In this document: one piece after another, positions 34,774 through 41,938 of the stretch | Layout of the letters: each line of letters starts with the position of its first letter | Numbering within the stretch: the first letter of the stretch is position 1 | Assembly (NCBI GenBank): GCA_012744275.1 | Contig: JAAYIE010000008.1 | Coordinates: 1-64,000, forward strand | DNA: 64,000 bases | Source: Desulfobulbaceae bacterium | GTDB taxonomy: Bacteria; Desulfobacterota; Desulfobulbia; Desulfobulbales; Desulfobulbaceae | Reading direction: 5' to 3' | Translations under genes and position numbers: made by a program | The notes under the pieces: model-generated | Seen by the model: the letters and a program-made list of their open reading frames with translations, nothing else | Database searches by the model: none | Told to the model about the DNA's origin: nothing

Positions 34774-35036
34774 TGGAGCACTCCATGATAGAGCAACGCG
34801 CGCGACAACCAGGCCTGATCCGACGAATCATCCTGTTCTACGTCAACGGCTTCAGACAAATGACGATCGGACGAACTCTGTGGAAAATCATTTTCATTAA
34901 GTTGTTCATTATGTTCGCCATTCTGAAGGTTTTCTTCTTTCCCAATTTTTTGAAAACCCAGTTTGATACAGATCAAGAACGTGCCGAGCATGTGGTGGAT
35001 CAGCTGACCCTGCCGGCGCAAGGTATGACGCACTGA
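34773..35036 (+). CDS. DUF4492 small membrane protein of the bd oxidase operon
   Basis: An 87-aa protein with one hydrophobic helix (IIFIKLFIMFAILKVFFFPNFL, about residues 38-60) after a basic amphipathic N-terminus (RRIILFYVNGFRQMTIGRTLWK). This matches DUF4492, a family repeatedly found right before cydA in epsilon- and deltaproteobacteria. It is probably an assembly or accessory factor of the oxidase; no activity is known. A second ATG four codons in is also possible. It ends 18 bp before cydA, whose Shine-Dalgarno is GAGGAGACAG. Confidence 0.85.
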   Translation: MEHSMIEQRARQPGLIRRIILFYVNGFRQMTIGRTLWKIIFIKLFIMFAILKVFFFPNFLKTQFDTDQERAEHVVDQLTLPAQGMTH

Positions 35037-35054
35037 AACGAGGAGACAGAGAGT

Positions 35055-36590
35055 ATGCTGGAAATCATGGACCTGAGCATGGTGAACTGGGCACGGGCAC
35101 AATTTGCCCTGACCGCCATGTACCATTGGCTGTTTGTACCACTGACCTTGGGCATTACCTGGATTATCGCCTTTTTTCACACCATTTACGTGAAGACCGG
35201 CAACGAAGAATGGAAGCGGCTGACAAAATTCTGGATGAAACTCTTTGGCATCAACTTTGCTATTGGGGTGGCCACTGGTATCATCCTCGAATTCGAGTTT
35301 GGTACTAACTGGTCAAACTATTCCTGGATGGTTGGCGACATCTTCGGTGCTCCTTTGGCCATTGAAGGTATTTTTGCCTTTTTCCTGGAAGCCACTTTCT
35401 TTGCCGTCATGTTTTTCGGCTGGAACCGGGTTTCCAAGGGATTCCACCTCTTTTCCACCTGGATGGTAGCCATAGGCAGCAACATGTCCGCGGTATGGAT
35501 TCTGGTAGCCAATGCCTGGATGCAGTATCCGGTCGGTCAGGCCTTCAATCCGGAAACCGCCCGCTTCGAGATGCAGAGTTTTGCCGAAGTGGCCCTTTCT
35601 CCCTACGCCATCAACAAATTCACCCACGCCACCAGTTCGTCCATGCTGACGGCAGCCCTTTTCATCATTTCCATTTCATCCTGGTATCTGCTCAGGGGCC
35701 GACACCAGCTCATGGCCAAACGCTCGATTGTGGTGGCTGCGGTGCTTGGTGTTTTTGCCTCTATTTTTACCATAGTCAACGGTGATGAAAGCGCCTACGA
35801 GATTGCGCAGGTTCAACCGATGAAGCTGGCAGCCTTTGAGGGCCTCTATGAAGGTCAGATCAACGCCGGACTTGCCGCCTTTGGCATTGTCAATCGGGAC
35901 AAGCAGGTTTTTGACGATCAAAAACCCTTCCATTTCGAAGTTCACTTTCCCTACCTGCTCGGCCTGATGGCCAACCGCTCCTTTAACAGCTTTGTCCCCG
36001 GCATGAAGGACCTGGTATACGGCAACCCTGAATACAACATTATGGGCTCTGCCCAGAAAATGGTGCGTGGCAAGGAGGCCATCGCCAACCTTGACAGCTA
36101 CAGGCATGCAAAAAAAAGCGGGGATGAAGAGGCAGCCGCAACCTATCTCAGCGCCTTCAACGAAACCAAGGAATTTTTAGGCTACGGATACCTGAGGACT
36201 CCTGAGGAAGCTGTACCGCCAGTAGCCCTGTCTTTCTACGCCTTCCATGTGATGGTATCATTGGGTACGCTATTCCCGCTTATCTTTATCGCCTACCTGT
36301 ATTTCACCAAAAAAGGTACGCTTGAACGGAAAAAATGGCTGCTGGGTTTTGGTACTATCACGTATTTTCTCGGCCTCATCGCAGGCCAGGCAGGCTGGGT
36401 TGTGGCCGAAGTCGGTCGCCAGCCATGGACCATTCAGGGCCTGTTACCGGTAACGGTTGCCCGCACTAATCTCACGACTGCGACTGTGCAAACCACCTTC
36501 TTCATCTTTCTTTTTCTGTTTACCGCCCTTTTGATTGCGGAAATCAGCATCATGCTCAAGCAGATCAGTATAGGGCCGGAGGAAAACTGA
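35055..36590 (+). CDS. cydA: Cytochrome bd quinol oxidase subunit I
   Basis: A 511-aa inner-membrane subunit carrying hemes b558, b595 and d. The N-terminus MVNWARAQFALTAMYHWLFVPLTLG has the proximal heme His. GIILEFEFGTNWSNYSWMVGDIFGAPLAIEGIFAFFLEATF is the proton-channel and heme region. A Q-loop follows between the two halves, and GWVVAEVGRQPWTIQGLLPV is the conserved GRQPW signature. It oxidises quinol and reduces O2 to water; in an anaerobe this is most likely oxygen detoxification. Two bases separate it from cydB. Confidence 0.96.
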   Translation: MLEIMDLSMVNWARAQFALTAMYHWLFVPLTLGITWIIAFFHTIYVKTGNEEWKRLTKFWMKLFGINFAIGVATGIILEFEFGTNWSNYSWMVGDIFGAPLAIEGIFAFFLEATFFAVMFFGWNRVSKGFHLFSTWMVAIGSNMSAVWILVANAWMQYPVGQAFNPETARFEMQSFAEVALSPYAINKFTHATSSSMLTAALFIISISSWYLLRGRHQLMAKRSIVVAAVLGVFASIFTIVNGDESAYEIAQVQPMKLAAFEGLYEGQINAGLAAFGIVNRDKQVFDDQKPFHFEVHFPYLLGLMANRSFNSFVPGMKDLVYGNPEYNIMGSAQKMVRGKEAIANLDSYRHAKKSGDEEAAATYLSAFNETKEFLGYGYLRTPEEAVPPVALSFYAFHVMVSLGTLFPLIFIAYLYFTKKGTLERKKWLLGFGTITYFLGLIAGQAGWVVAEVGRQPWTIQGLLPVTVARTNLTTATVQTTFFIFLFLFTALLIAEISIMLKQISIGPEEN

Positions 36591-36591
36591 C

Positions 36592-37740
36592 ATGATCAAC
36601 CTTGAATACACAACCCTGCAGCATCTCTGGTGGCTGCTCTGTTCCGTTGTTGGTGCGCTTTTCCTGTTTATGAACTTTGTCCAGGGCGGCCAAACCCTAC
36701 TCTGGCAGGTGGCCAAAACAGAGGCAGAAAAAAACCTGGTCATCAATTCGCTGGGCCGCAAGTGGGAACTGACCTTCACCACATTGGTGCTCTTCGGTGG
36801 TGCTTTGTTTGCATCGTTTCCAAAATTTTACTCAACTTCCTTCGGTGGTGCCTACTGGGTGTGGATGCTCATCCTCTTTACCTTTATTCTGCAGGCGGTC
36901 AGCTACGAATTCCGCAAGAAACCCCGCAATATTTTTGGCAGCACCGTGTACGAACTCTTCCTGTTCATCAATGGTTCAGTGGGTATCCTGCTTATCGGTG
37001 CGGCTGTGGGTACCTTTTTTACCGGGTCGAACTTCACCCTGGATGCCAACAACTTTGTCACCTGGACTCACCCTTTCCGGGGTTTGGAAGCGGCCCTCAG
37101 CCTATCCATTTACAGTATCTTTAATGTTTCCCTGGGCGTTTTCCTGGTGCTGAATGCACGCACTTTAGGTGCCATGTATCTGGTCAACAACATTGCTCCA
37201 GGCACAGCGCCTGAAATGGAAAAAAGGCTGCGCAACGCCTGCGGCAATAACTGTACCTACTCCCTGCCCTTTCTGGTGATTGTGGTGCTGTTTCTTGTAC
37301 TGATGCCTGGTTATGGCATAGTTGACGAGCAGGGCACCATTGCCAAAGTCGGCTTCAAATATCTGAAGAACCTGTTTGCCAACCCCTGGCTGCTCCTTAT
37401 GCTGCTGGCCGGGCTGGCGTCGCTGCTGTACAGCGTATGGCACACAGCAGTGAAAGAACAGAACAAGGGCATCTGGCTGGGCGGATTGGGCACAGTGCTG
37501 GTTGGCCTCACCGTCCTCATGCTTCCGGCTTACAACAACACCTCTTTTTACCCGTCCAAGGTTGATCTGCAATCTAGCCTGACCATTTATAATGCCTCGT
37601 CCAGCTCCTACACTCTCACGGTGATGACCTATGTCGCCCTGGGTATTCCCGTTGTACTGGGTTACATAGCCTATGTCTGGTGGGCTATGGACAGGAGCAA
37701 AATGCGGATGGAAGACGTGAACGACCAATCTTCATATTAA
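36592..37740 (+). CDS. cydB: Cytochrome bd quinol oxidase subunit II
   Basis: A 382-aa integral membrane subunit with about eight helices. It begins LEYTTLQHLWWLLCSVVGALFLFMNFVQGGQTLLW and has SYEFRKKPRNIFGSTVYELFLFINGSVGILLIGAAVGTFFTGSNF, then NNIAPGTAPEMEKRLRNACG, matching the long CydB subgroup. The GxWxG-type N-terminal motif typical of E. coli CydB is less clear. It pairs with CydA to form the oxidase and is translationally coupled (cydA TGA followed by ATG). Confidence 0.94.
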   Translation: MINLEYTTLQHLWWLLCSVVGALFLFMNFVQGGQTLLWQVAKTEAEKNLVINSLGRKWELTFTTLVLFGGALFASFPKFYSTSFGGAYWVWMLILFTFILQAVSYEFRKKPRNIFGSTVYELFLFINGSVGILLIGAAVGTFFTGSNFTLDANNFVTWTHPFRGLEAALSLSIYSIFNVSLGVFLVLNARTLGAMYLVNNIAPGTAPEMEKRLRNACGNNCTYSLPFLVIVVLFLVLMPGYGIVDEQGTIAKVGFKYLKNLFANPWLLLMLLAGLASLLYSVWHTAVKEQNKGIWLGGLGTVLVGLTVLMLPAYNNTSFYPSKVDLQSSLTIYNASSSSYTLTVMTYVALGIPVVLGYIAYVWWAMDRSKMRMEDVNDQSSY

Positions 37741-37815
37741 ACCCTACACTACCTGTTTTCCTTGGGTATATTGCACTCAAAGCCGAGGAAAAACTACGGA
37801 TATCAGGAGCAAACT

Positions 37816-37917
37816 ATGGGCATCATGAGTATCATCCTCTTGCTTGGCTGGACTGGAATTCTGGTTGTATCATATTATCTTGCGGTCTACCTTTTGAAAA
37901 AATTTGATTTTTACTGA
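37816..37917 (+). CDS. 33-aa single-helix membrane protein after cydB (possible oxidase small subunit)
   Basis: Too short for the ORF track. A clear AGGAG lies 7 nt before the ATG. The product is one hydrophobic helix (MSIILLLGWTGILVVSYYLAVYLL) with a short cytoplasmic tail KKFDFY, so Lys-rich positive-inside topology is met. The gene lies 75 bp after cydB on the same strand, with no terminator between. In E. coli, CydX (37 aa) is a single-helix subunit encoded after cydB and required for stable heme binding. The sequence has no recognisable CydX identity to my eye, so homology is not claimed, only analogy. Confidence 0.7.
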   Translation: MGIMSIILLLGWTGILVVSYYLAVYLLKKFDFY

Positions 37918-38039
37918 AGCGGCCATTTAATGACGCCTTAACAGTTTTGGGCAACACTGCATTTTCATACGGTGTTGCCCATTTTATATAACACTCGCAA
38001 GGCTACTGTATACCAATCTACTGCACCAGGAGCAGCATC

Positions 38040-38375
38040 ATGTCGGCAGACAAGCAAAATCCTACCCAAAAGCCGGCCATGTACCGGAAAATTCGTGAAT
38101 CCTACCCAGCCATCATCGATCATCTCGAGGCTTTGGGCCAATCCTTAGCTGAAGCCGGGCCAGTTCCAAGGAAAGAAGGGCACCTTATTCAGCTCGCAGC
38201 TGCAGCCGCCATGCAGTCAGAAGGATCAGTGCACTCCCATGCCAGAAGGGCATTGGCGGCAGGAGCCACTATTCAGGAAATTGAACACAGCCTTTTGTTG
38301 CTTATTTCAGTAATCGGATTTCCCCGGGTTGCAGCGGCCCTGTCCTGGATCAGTGATGACAGTGTTCGTCCATAA
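38040..38375 (+). CDS. Carboxymuconolactone decarboxylase-fold protein without the catalytic Cys
   Basis: A 111-aa CMD/AhpD-fold protein. The helical signature SVHSHARRALAAGATIQEIEHSLLLLISVIGFPRVAAALSW (residues about 62-102) is typical. AhpD enzymes use a CxxC pair; here the position reads SEGSVHSH, so both Cys are absent and peroxidase activity of that type is unlikely. Many sulfate reducers have such Cys-less versions near redox genes. It starts at ATG 38040 with no perfect Shine-Dalgarno ('caggagcagcatcATG' has AGGAG 7 nt upstream, good). It lies 122 bp after the small ORF and may be a separate unit. Confidence 0.85.
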   Translation: MSADKQNPTQKPAMYRKIRESYPAIIDHLEALGQSLAEAGPVPRKEGHLIQLAAAAAMQSEGSVHSHARRALAAGATIQEIEHSLLLLISVIGFPRVAAALSWISDDSVRP

Positions 38376-38447
38376 CTTTTCTATTTGGTTTGCACTGATC
38401 GCCATCTCTGACCAACGACCGAATGCCCGTTTTCCCCATGGTAGGAG

Positions 38448-38475
38448 TTGACAGACTCGTTTGTCATTTTATAAT
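38448..38475 (+). promoter_or_regulatory. Strong sigma70 promoter upstream of the FmdB gene
   Basis: Consensus TTGACA (38448-38453), 16-nt spacer, consensus TATAAT (38470-38475). Transcription near 38482 gives a leader of about 50 nt before the ATG at 38533. It is the best promoter match in the window. Confidence 0.75.
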
Positions 38476-38532
38476 TTGATTGTTTCTCATCTTTCTTTTT
38501 ACCTGTATTTGTCTTTCAAACGGAGTTCAGCT

Positions 38533-38808
38533 ATGCCCATTTACGAGTATGAGTGTAATCAATGTGACAAAACCCTTGAAGTCAGTCAGTCCATTAAGGA
38601 TGCGCCGTTGAGCACCTGCCCTGACTGTGGCCAGCCGGTTCGTAAACTCATTTCCGCATCCTCCTTCCTCCTTAAGGGCGGTGGTTGGTATGCCGACGGC
38701 TATACCCATGCCAAGGACAATGCTAAAACTCCGGCCGATTCCAAGCCGGCACCTCCGCCCTGCCGAGGCGGCTCCGGCTCCTGCGCCCACTGCCCAGCTT
38801 CCTCATAA
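38533..38808 (+). CDS. FmdB-family zinc-ribbon protein
   Basis: A 91-aa protein. Starting at ATG 38533 (residue 25 of the ORF-track entry) it begins MPIYEYECNQCDKTLEV, the diagnostic FmdB start, and continues PLSTCPDCGQPVRKLISASSFLLKGGGWYADGY: two CxxC knuckles forming a zinc ribbon. The C-terminal tail is Pro/Gly/Ser-rich with an additional CRGGSGSCAHC set. FmdB proteins are proposed regulators, without a settled target. The ORF-track start upstream would be in the promoter. Confidence 0.9.
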   Translation: MPIYEYECNQCDKTLEVSQSIKDAPLSTCPDCGQPVRKLISASSFLLKGGGWYADGYTHAKDNAKTPADSKPAPPPCRGGSGSCAHCPASS

Positions 38809-38879
38809 TCCCGCTTGTTTTGGAACAATCGGACAAGCCCTTGCGATTGAGACACGCAACCCTATGGTAGGAGACGCTC

Positions 38880-39572
38880 ATGGACCAGCACCTTGATATA
38901 CCTGTTCGCTATCAGCGCCAGCCGATGTCATTCTTCCTGATTTTATGTGCCATTGCATTGATGTTCTTGGCGACCAGTTGCTCCAGCGCCTACTACAATA
39001 CCATGGAAAAATTTGGCGTTCACAAGCGCGACATCATGGTGAACCGGGTAAAAGAGGCGCGGGATGCTCAGACAGAAACCAAGGAGCAGTTCAAGTCAGC
39101 CCTGGAGCAGTTTACCGAAGTGGTGCAGGTCCGTGGCGGTAACTTGGAGGCTCAGTACAAAAAGCTCAACAGCGAGTATGAACGCAGCAAGGGCAAGGCT
39201 GACCAGGTCCACCAGCGGATAGACGCGGTCGAGTCAGTTTCCGAAGCGCTCTTCAGGGAATGGAAAGCCGAATTGAAGCAGTATACCAATGCTTCTCTGC
39301 GTCAGGACAGTGAGCGCAAGCTGGAAAGCACCCGGCGTCAGTACGAACAATTGATTACTGCCATGAAACGGGCTGAGAGCAAGATACAGCCCGTTCTCAC
39401 AATATTCCACGATCAAGTGCTCTATCTCAAGCACAACCTGAACGCCCAGGCCATTGCCTCATTGCAGGGTGAATTGCTCAGTCTGGAGCGCAACGTGGAT
39501 CAGCTCGTCCGAGAAATGGAGGAGTCCATCCGCGAGGCCGACCTCTTCATTACCCGCTTGCAGCAGAGCTGA
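38880..39572 (+). CDS. DUF2959 family lipoprotein
   Basis: A 230-aa protein. AGGAG lies 7 nt before the ATG at 38880. The N-terminus is followed by a hydrophobic helix and lipobox (LMFLATSCSS, Cys about residue 34). The mature part is mostly coiled coil: AYYNTMEKFGVHKRDIMVNRVKEARDAQTETKEQFKSALEQFTEVV and a helical C-terminus LVREMEESIREADLFITRL. This is DUF2959, found in proteobacteria and unassigned. A start at ATG 38925 would give a more ordinary signal peptide, but it has no Shine-Dalgarno. Confidence 0.85.
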   Translation: MDQHLDIPVRYQRQPMSFFLILCAIALMFLATSCSSAYYNTMEKFGVHKRDIMVNRVKEARDAQTETKEQFKSALEQFTEVVQVRGGNLEAQYKKLNSEYERSKGKADQVHQRIDAVESVSEALFREWKAELKQYTNASLRQDSERKLESTRRQYEQLITAMKRAESKIQPVLTIFHDQVLYLKHNLNAQAIASLQGELLSLERNVDQLVREMEESIREADLFITRLQQS

Positions 39573-39716
39573 ACCGAGCCGGAATTACTGCACCTGCCAA
39601 GCCTAGCCTGACCCAGGCGAAGTCGCCTTGATACAGACAAACAGGTTTTGTACGCAGTTTGGCGGTAGCAGGCCTTTTTAGCCTGCGCAGTCTCGCTCAA
39701 GCCTTTCTCTTATGAC

Positions 39717-40571
39717 ATGGGCCTCGTGGACGCATCTGCTTTTCAAGTCGTTACCCTGATCACCGACTTTGGCTGGCAGGATAGCTATGTAGGTCAGCTC
39801 AAAGGTAAACTTCTGCAGACCTGTGCACGTATCCTCCCGGTTGATCTTAACCACAGCATTCCACCGTGGGATATTGCCGCTGCTGCCCGTTGCCTTTTTG
39901 ATAGCTACAGCTTCTTTCCGCGTGGCACAATCCATTTGATTGTGGTCGATCCAAGGGTCGGCAGCGAACGCAGGCTTCTGGCAGCAGGCGGTGGAGGGCA
40001 CTTCTTCCTGACCCCGGATAACGGTACGCTCAGCTATCTGCTCAACGCCAATCGCATTGAGCTTGCCCATCAACTCGCACTTCCTGCCGATGCCACTGCG
40101 ACCAGCCATACCTTCCACGGCAGGGATATCCTCGCTCCAGCCGCAGGCCGCCTGGCTTGCGGCTGCAGTTTGTCTGAGCTTGGCCACCAGCTGCCCCTAC
40201 ATACACTGGTCAGGCAGCAGGATCTATCAAGCGACAACACATTCGAATCGCCTTCCTGTCTGAACGGCAAGGTGCTGTCCGTGGATCGCTTCGGTAATGT
40301 TCGCACCAGCTTCCATCCTCTGCGGGACAATATCTCCTGCAGCCACTTGTCTGCACTTACAATCAAGAATATAGTTGTACGTGAACCGGTAAATTGCTAC
40401 AGCGAAGCTCGGCCAGCTGCTTTTTGTTATCTCATTGACAGTGGAGGATATATCGAAATAGCGCTCAACCAAGGCAATGCGGCACAAACTATACCCTGCA
40501 TGCCGGGTGACCCCATCCAGCTGCATCTCAATTCAAATCACACGTTCAGCGAGGTCGCGAAAAAACCATGA
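39717..40571 (+). CDS. SAM hydroxide adenosyltransferase-family protein (DUF62)
   Basis: A 284-aa protein of the chlorinase/fluorinase fold. The N-terminus VVTLITDFGWQDSYVGQLKGKL has the SAM-binding Asp, HLIVVDPRVGSERRLLAAGGGGHFFLTPDNGTLSYLL is the central conserved block, and HTFHGRDILAPAAGRLACG carries the His-Gly-Arg-Asp triad seen in SAM hydrolases (Asp-Arg-His), which split SAM to adenosine and methionine. The lack of a halogenase loop is expected. The reason bacteria hydrolyse SAM is unclear. Its stop overlaps the CsgG-like gene start by 4 nt, so the two are coupled. Confidence 0.88.
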   Translation: MGLVDASAFQVVTLITDFGWQDSYVGQLKGKLLQTCARILPVDLNHSIPPWDIAAAARCLFDSYSFFPRGTIHLIVVDPRVGSERRLLAAGGGGHFFLTPDNGTLSYLLNANRIELAHQLALPADATATSHTFHGRDILAPAAGRLACGCSLSELGHQLPLHTLVRQQDLSSDNTFESPSCLNGKVLSVDRFGNVRTSFHPLRDNISCSHLSALTIKNIVVREPVNCYSEARPAAFCYLIDSGGYIEIALNQGNAAQTIPCMPGDPIQLHLNSNHTFSEVAKKP

Positions 40572-41368
40572 AACATTTCATCTTGTGTGCTGTGGCAGCC
40601 CTGATCGTTGTCACAGGTTGCAGCCAGGTTAACATGGGCAGCTCCAGTGCAAAAACCGCGGCCACAGGCAGCGCGGGCGGTGCAAGTGCCTCCAATGTCA
40701 ATGTCAATCTGGAACGCTGCACCTCCCCCTTCGGCACTCTGGCCGTCAACGAAGATCACACCTCCAATTGGTATTCGTATCTCGGCCAACACGGCCTTCA
40801 GTCGACCGTGCCAGTACTCCGTCTTCTCGCACAGCAGAGTAACTGTTTCGTTGTGGTTGAACGTGGTGCCGGCATGGGCAGTGTCATGCGTGAACGCGAA
40901 CTGGAAGCAATGGGAGAGCTTAGAAAAGACAGTAGCTTTGGCAAAGGCCAGCTGGTATCTGCCGATTACACAGTTACGCCGACGCTGATTTTCCAATCAG
41001 ACAATCTAGGTGGAATCGGAGGCGCGGTTGGCGGTCTGCTCGGTTCGGTTGGCGCCATGATCGGCAGCAATATTCAAACCAAGGGGGCGCAAAGCATGCT
41101 GGCCCTGGTCGATAACCGCTCCGGCGTACAGGTAGCAGTGGCTGAGGGCAGCGGCAGCTCCATGGATGTTGGTGGAATTATGGGCCTTTTAGGAAGCAGT
41201 GCCGGTGGCGGTCTGGGCGCCTACAAGAATACACCCCAGGGTAAGGTGGTGGTTGCAGCGATGACCGATGCGTTCAACAATCTGGTAGTGGCTGCCAAAA
41301 ATTACCAGGCGCAGGAAGCGACCGGCCCCAAAGGTATGGGTACCGGGGGTAAACTTAAGGTAAATTAA
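40568..41368 (+). CDS. CsgG-like outer-membrane lipoprotein
   Basis: A 266-aa lipoprotein with lipobox ALIVVTGCSQ (Cys about residue 18). After a Ser/Gly/Ala linker, the segment TVPVLRLLAQQSNCFVVVERGAGMGSVMRERELEAMGEL, followed by GQLVSADYTVTPTLIFQSDN, resembles the CsgG fold. Two Gly-rich stretches (GGIGGAVGGLLGSVGAMIG and GGIMGLLGSSAGGGLGAY) may be membrane-inserting. CsgG forms curli export pores, but no curli genes lie here, so a curli role is not supported. It overlaps the SAM-hydrolase gene by 4 nt. Confidence 0.78.
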   Translation: MKHFILCAVAALIVVTGCSQVNMGSSSAKTAATGSAGGASASNVNVNLERCTSPFGTLAVNEDHTSNWYSYLGQHGLQSTVPVLRLLAQQSNCFVVVERGAGMGSVMRERELEAMGELRKDSSFGKGQLVSADYTVTPTLIFQSDNLGGIGGAVGGLLGSVGAMIGSNIQTKGAQSMLALVDNRSGVQVAVAEGSGSSMDVGGIMGLLGSSAGGGLGAYKNTPQGKVVVAAMTDAFNNLVVAAKNYQAQEATGPKGMGTGGKLKVN

Positions 41369-41461
41369 CCTTTCGCGCTGGTTGAGGCGGTGTGGGTCGG
41401 GCTCCCTTTCTCCCTGATACTCCGGCGCAAATCGCGCAACACTAAAGATAAGGAGGTGGAT

Positions 41462-41749
41462 ATGGCGGTTAAGGTTCTCATCAAGCGAAGGGTAAGCGCA
41501 GAGAAGAACAAAGAGCTGGACATCCTGTTGCGGCAGTTACGTGCGCACACCCTCAACCAGAAGGGATATATCTCCGGCGAAACCTTTGCCCGGATGGATC
41601 AAGAGGGTACCAATCTGGTTATCAGTACCTGGCAGACCCTTGATGACTGGCGCAACTGGTGGTTCAGCCCCGAACGCAAGGTTTTGCAGGATCAAATTGA
41701 CGCCCTGTTGGGGGCGCCGACCGAATATGAAGTCTTCGAAAACGTCTGA
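41462..41749 (+). CDS. Antibiotic biosynthesis monooxygenase-fold protein (ABM)
   Basis: A 95-aa protein of the dimeric ferredoxin-like ABM fold. AAGGAGGTG sits 6-7 nt before the ATG at 41462, while the ORF-track start at 41390 has none. Typical segments are VLIKRRVSAEKNKELDILLRQLR at the N-terminus and ISTWQTLDDWRNWWFSPERKVLQDQID. ABM-fold members oxidise aromatics or degrade heme, but many have unknown substrates. It is the last gene before a perfect bidirectional terminator. Confidence 0.85.
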   Translation: MAVKVLIKRRVSAEKNKELDILLRQLRAHTLNQKGYISGETFARMDQEGTNLVISTWQTLDDWRNWWFSPERKVLQDQIDALLGAPTEYEVFENV

Positions 41750-41771
41750 TCTGATTCATTTTCCCTGCAAA

Positions 41772-41820
41772 CAAAATCTGTCCAGCTGCGGCTGAATTCG
41801 GCGCAGCTGGACAGATTTTG
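41772..41820. terminator. Perfect 19-bp bidirectional terminator between abm and dnaE
   Basis: CAAAATCTGTCCAGCTGCG (41772-41790) and CGCAGCTGGACAGATTTTG (41802-41820) are an exact inverted repeat with an 11-nt loop. A/T runs inside the stem ends allow termination on either strand. It lies next to repeat copy D. Confidence 0.85.
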
Positions 41821-41826
41821 TCATCC

Positions 41827-41938
41827 TCCAATTCCACGTCAAAGCACTCTTTAGGTTGGCATTACAGATACTTTTCAGCGTGCAAAGGAAACGCCTGCGT
41901 CGTATTTGCCGTGCATTCTTGAGCTAAAATTAAAATTA
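41827..41938 (-). repeat. Dispersed intergenic repeat, copy D (starts at dnaE stop codon)
   Basis: About 112 bp read on the minus strand from TAATTTTAATTTTAGCTCAAGAATG, where TAA is the dnaE stop, to GTGGAATTGGAGGA. Shared blocks with copy C are AGCTCAA, GGCAAATACGACGCAGGCG and GAGTGCTTT-ACGTGGAATTGGA. It lacks part of the middle block and is the most diverged clear copy. Confidence 0.7.

Noticed and set aside
40568-41368. Curli secretion locus because of the CsgG-like lipoprotein
   Set aside because: No csgA, csgB, csgE or csgF-like genes in the window; the CsgG resemblance is only at fold level.
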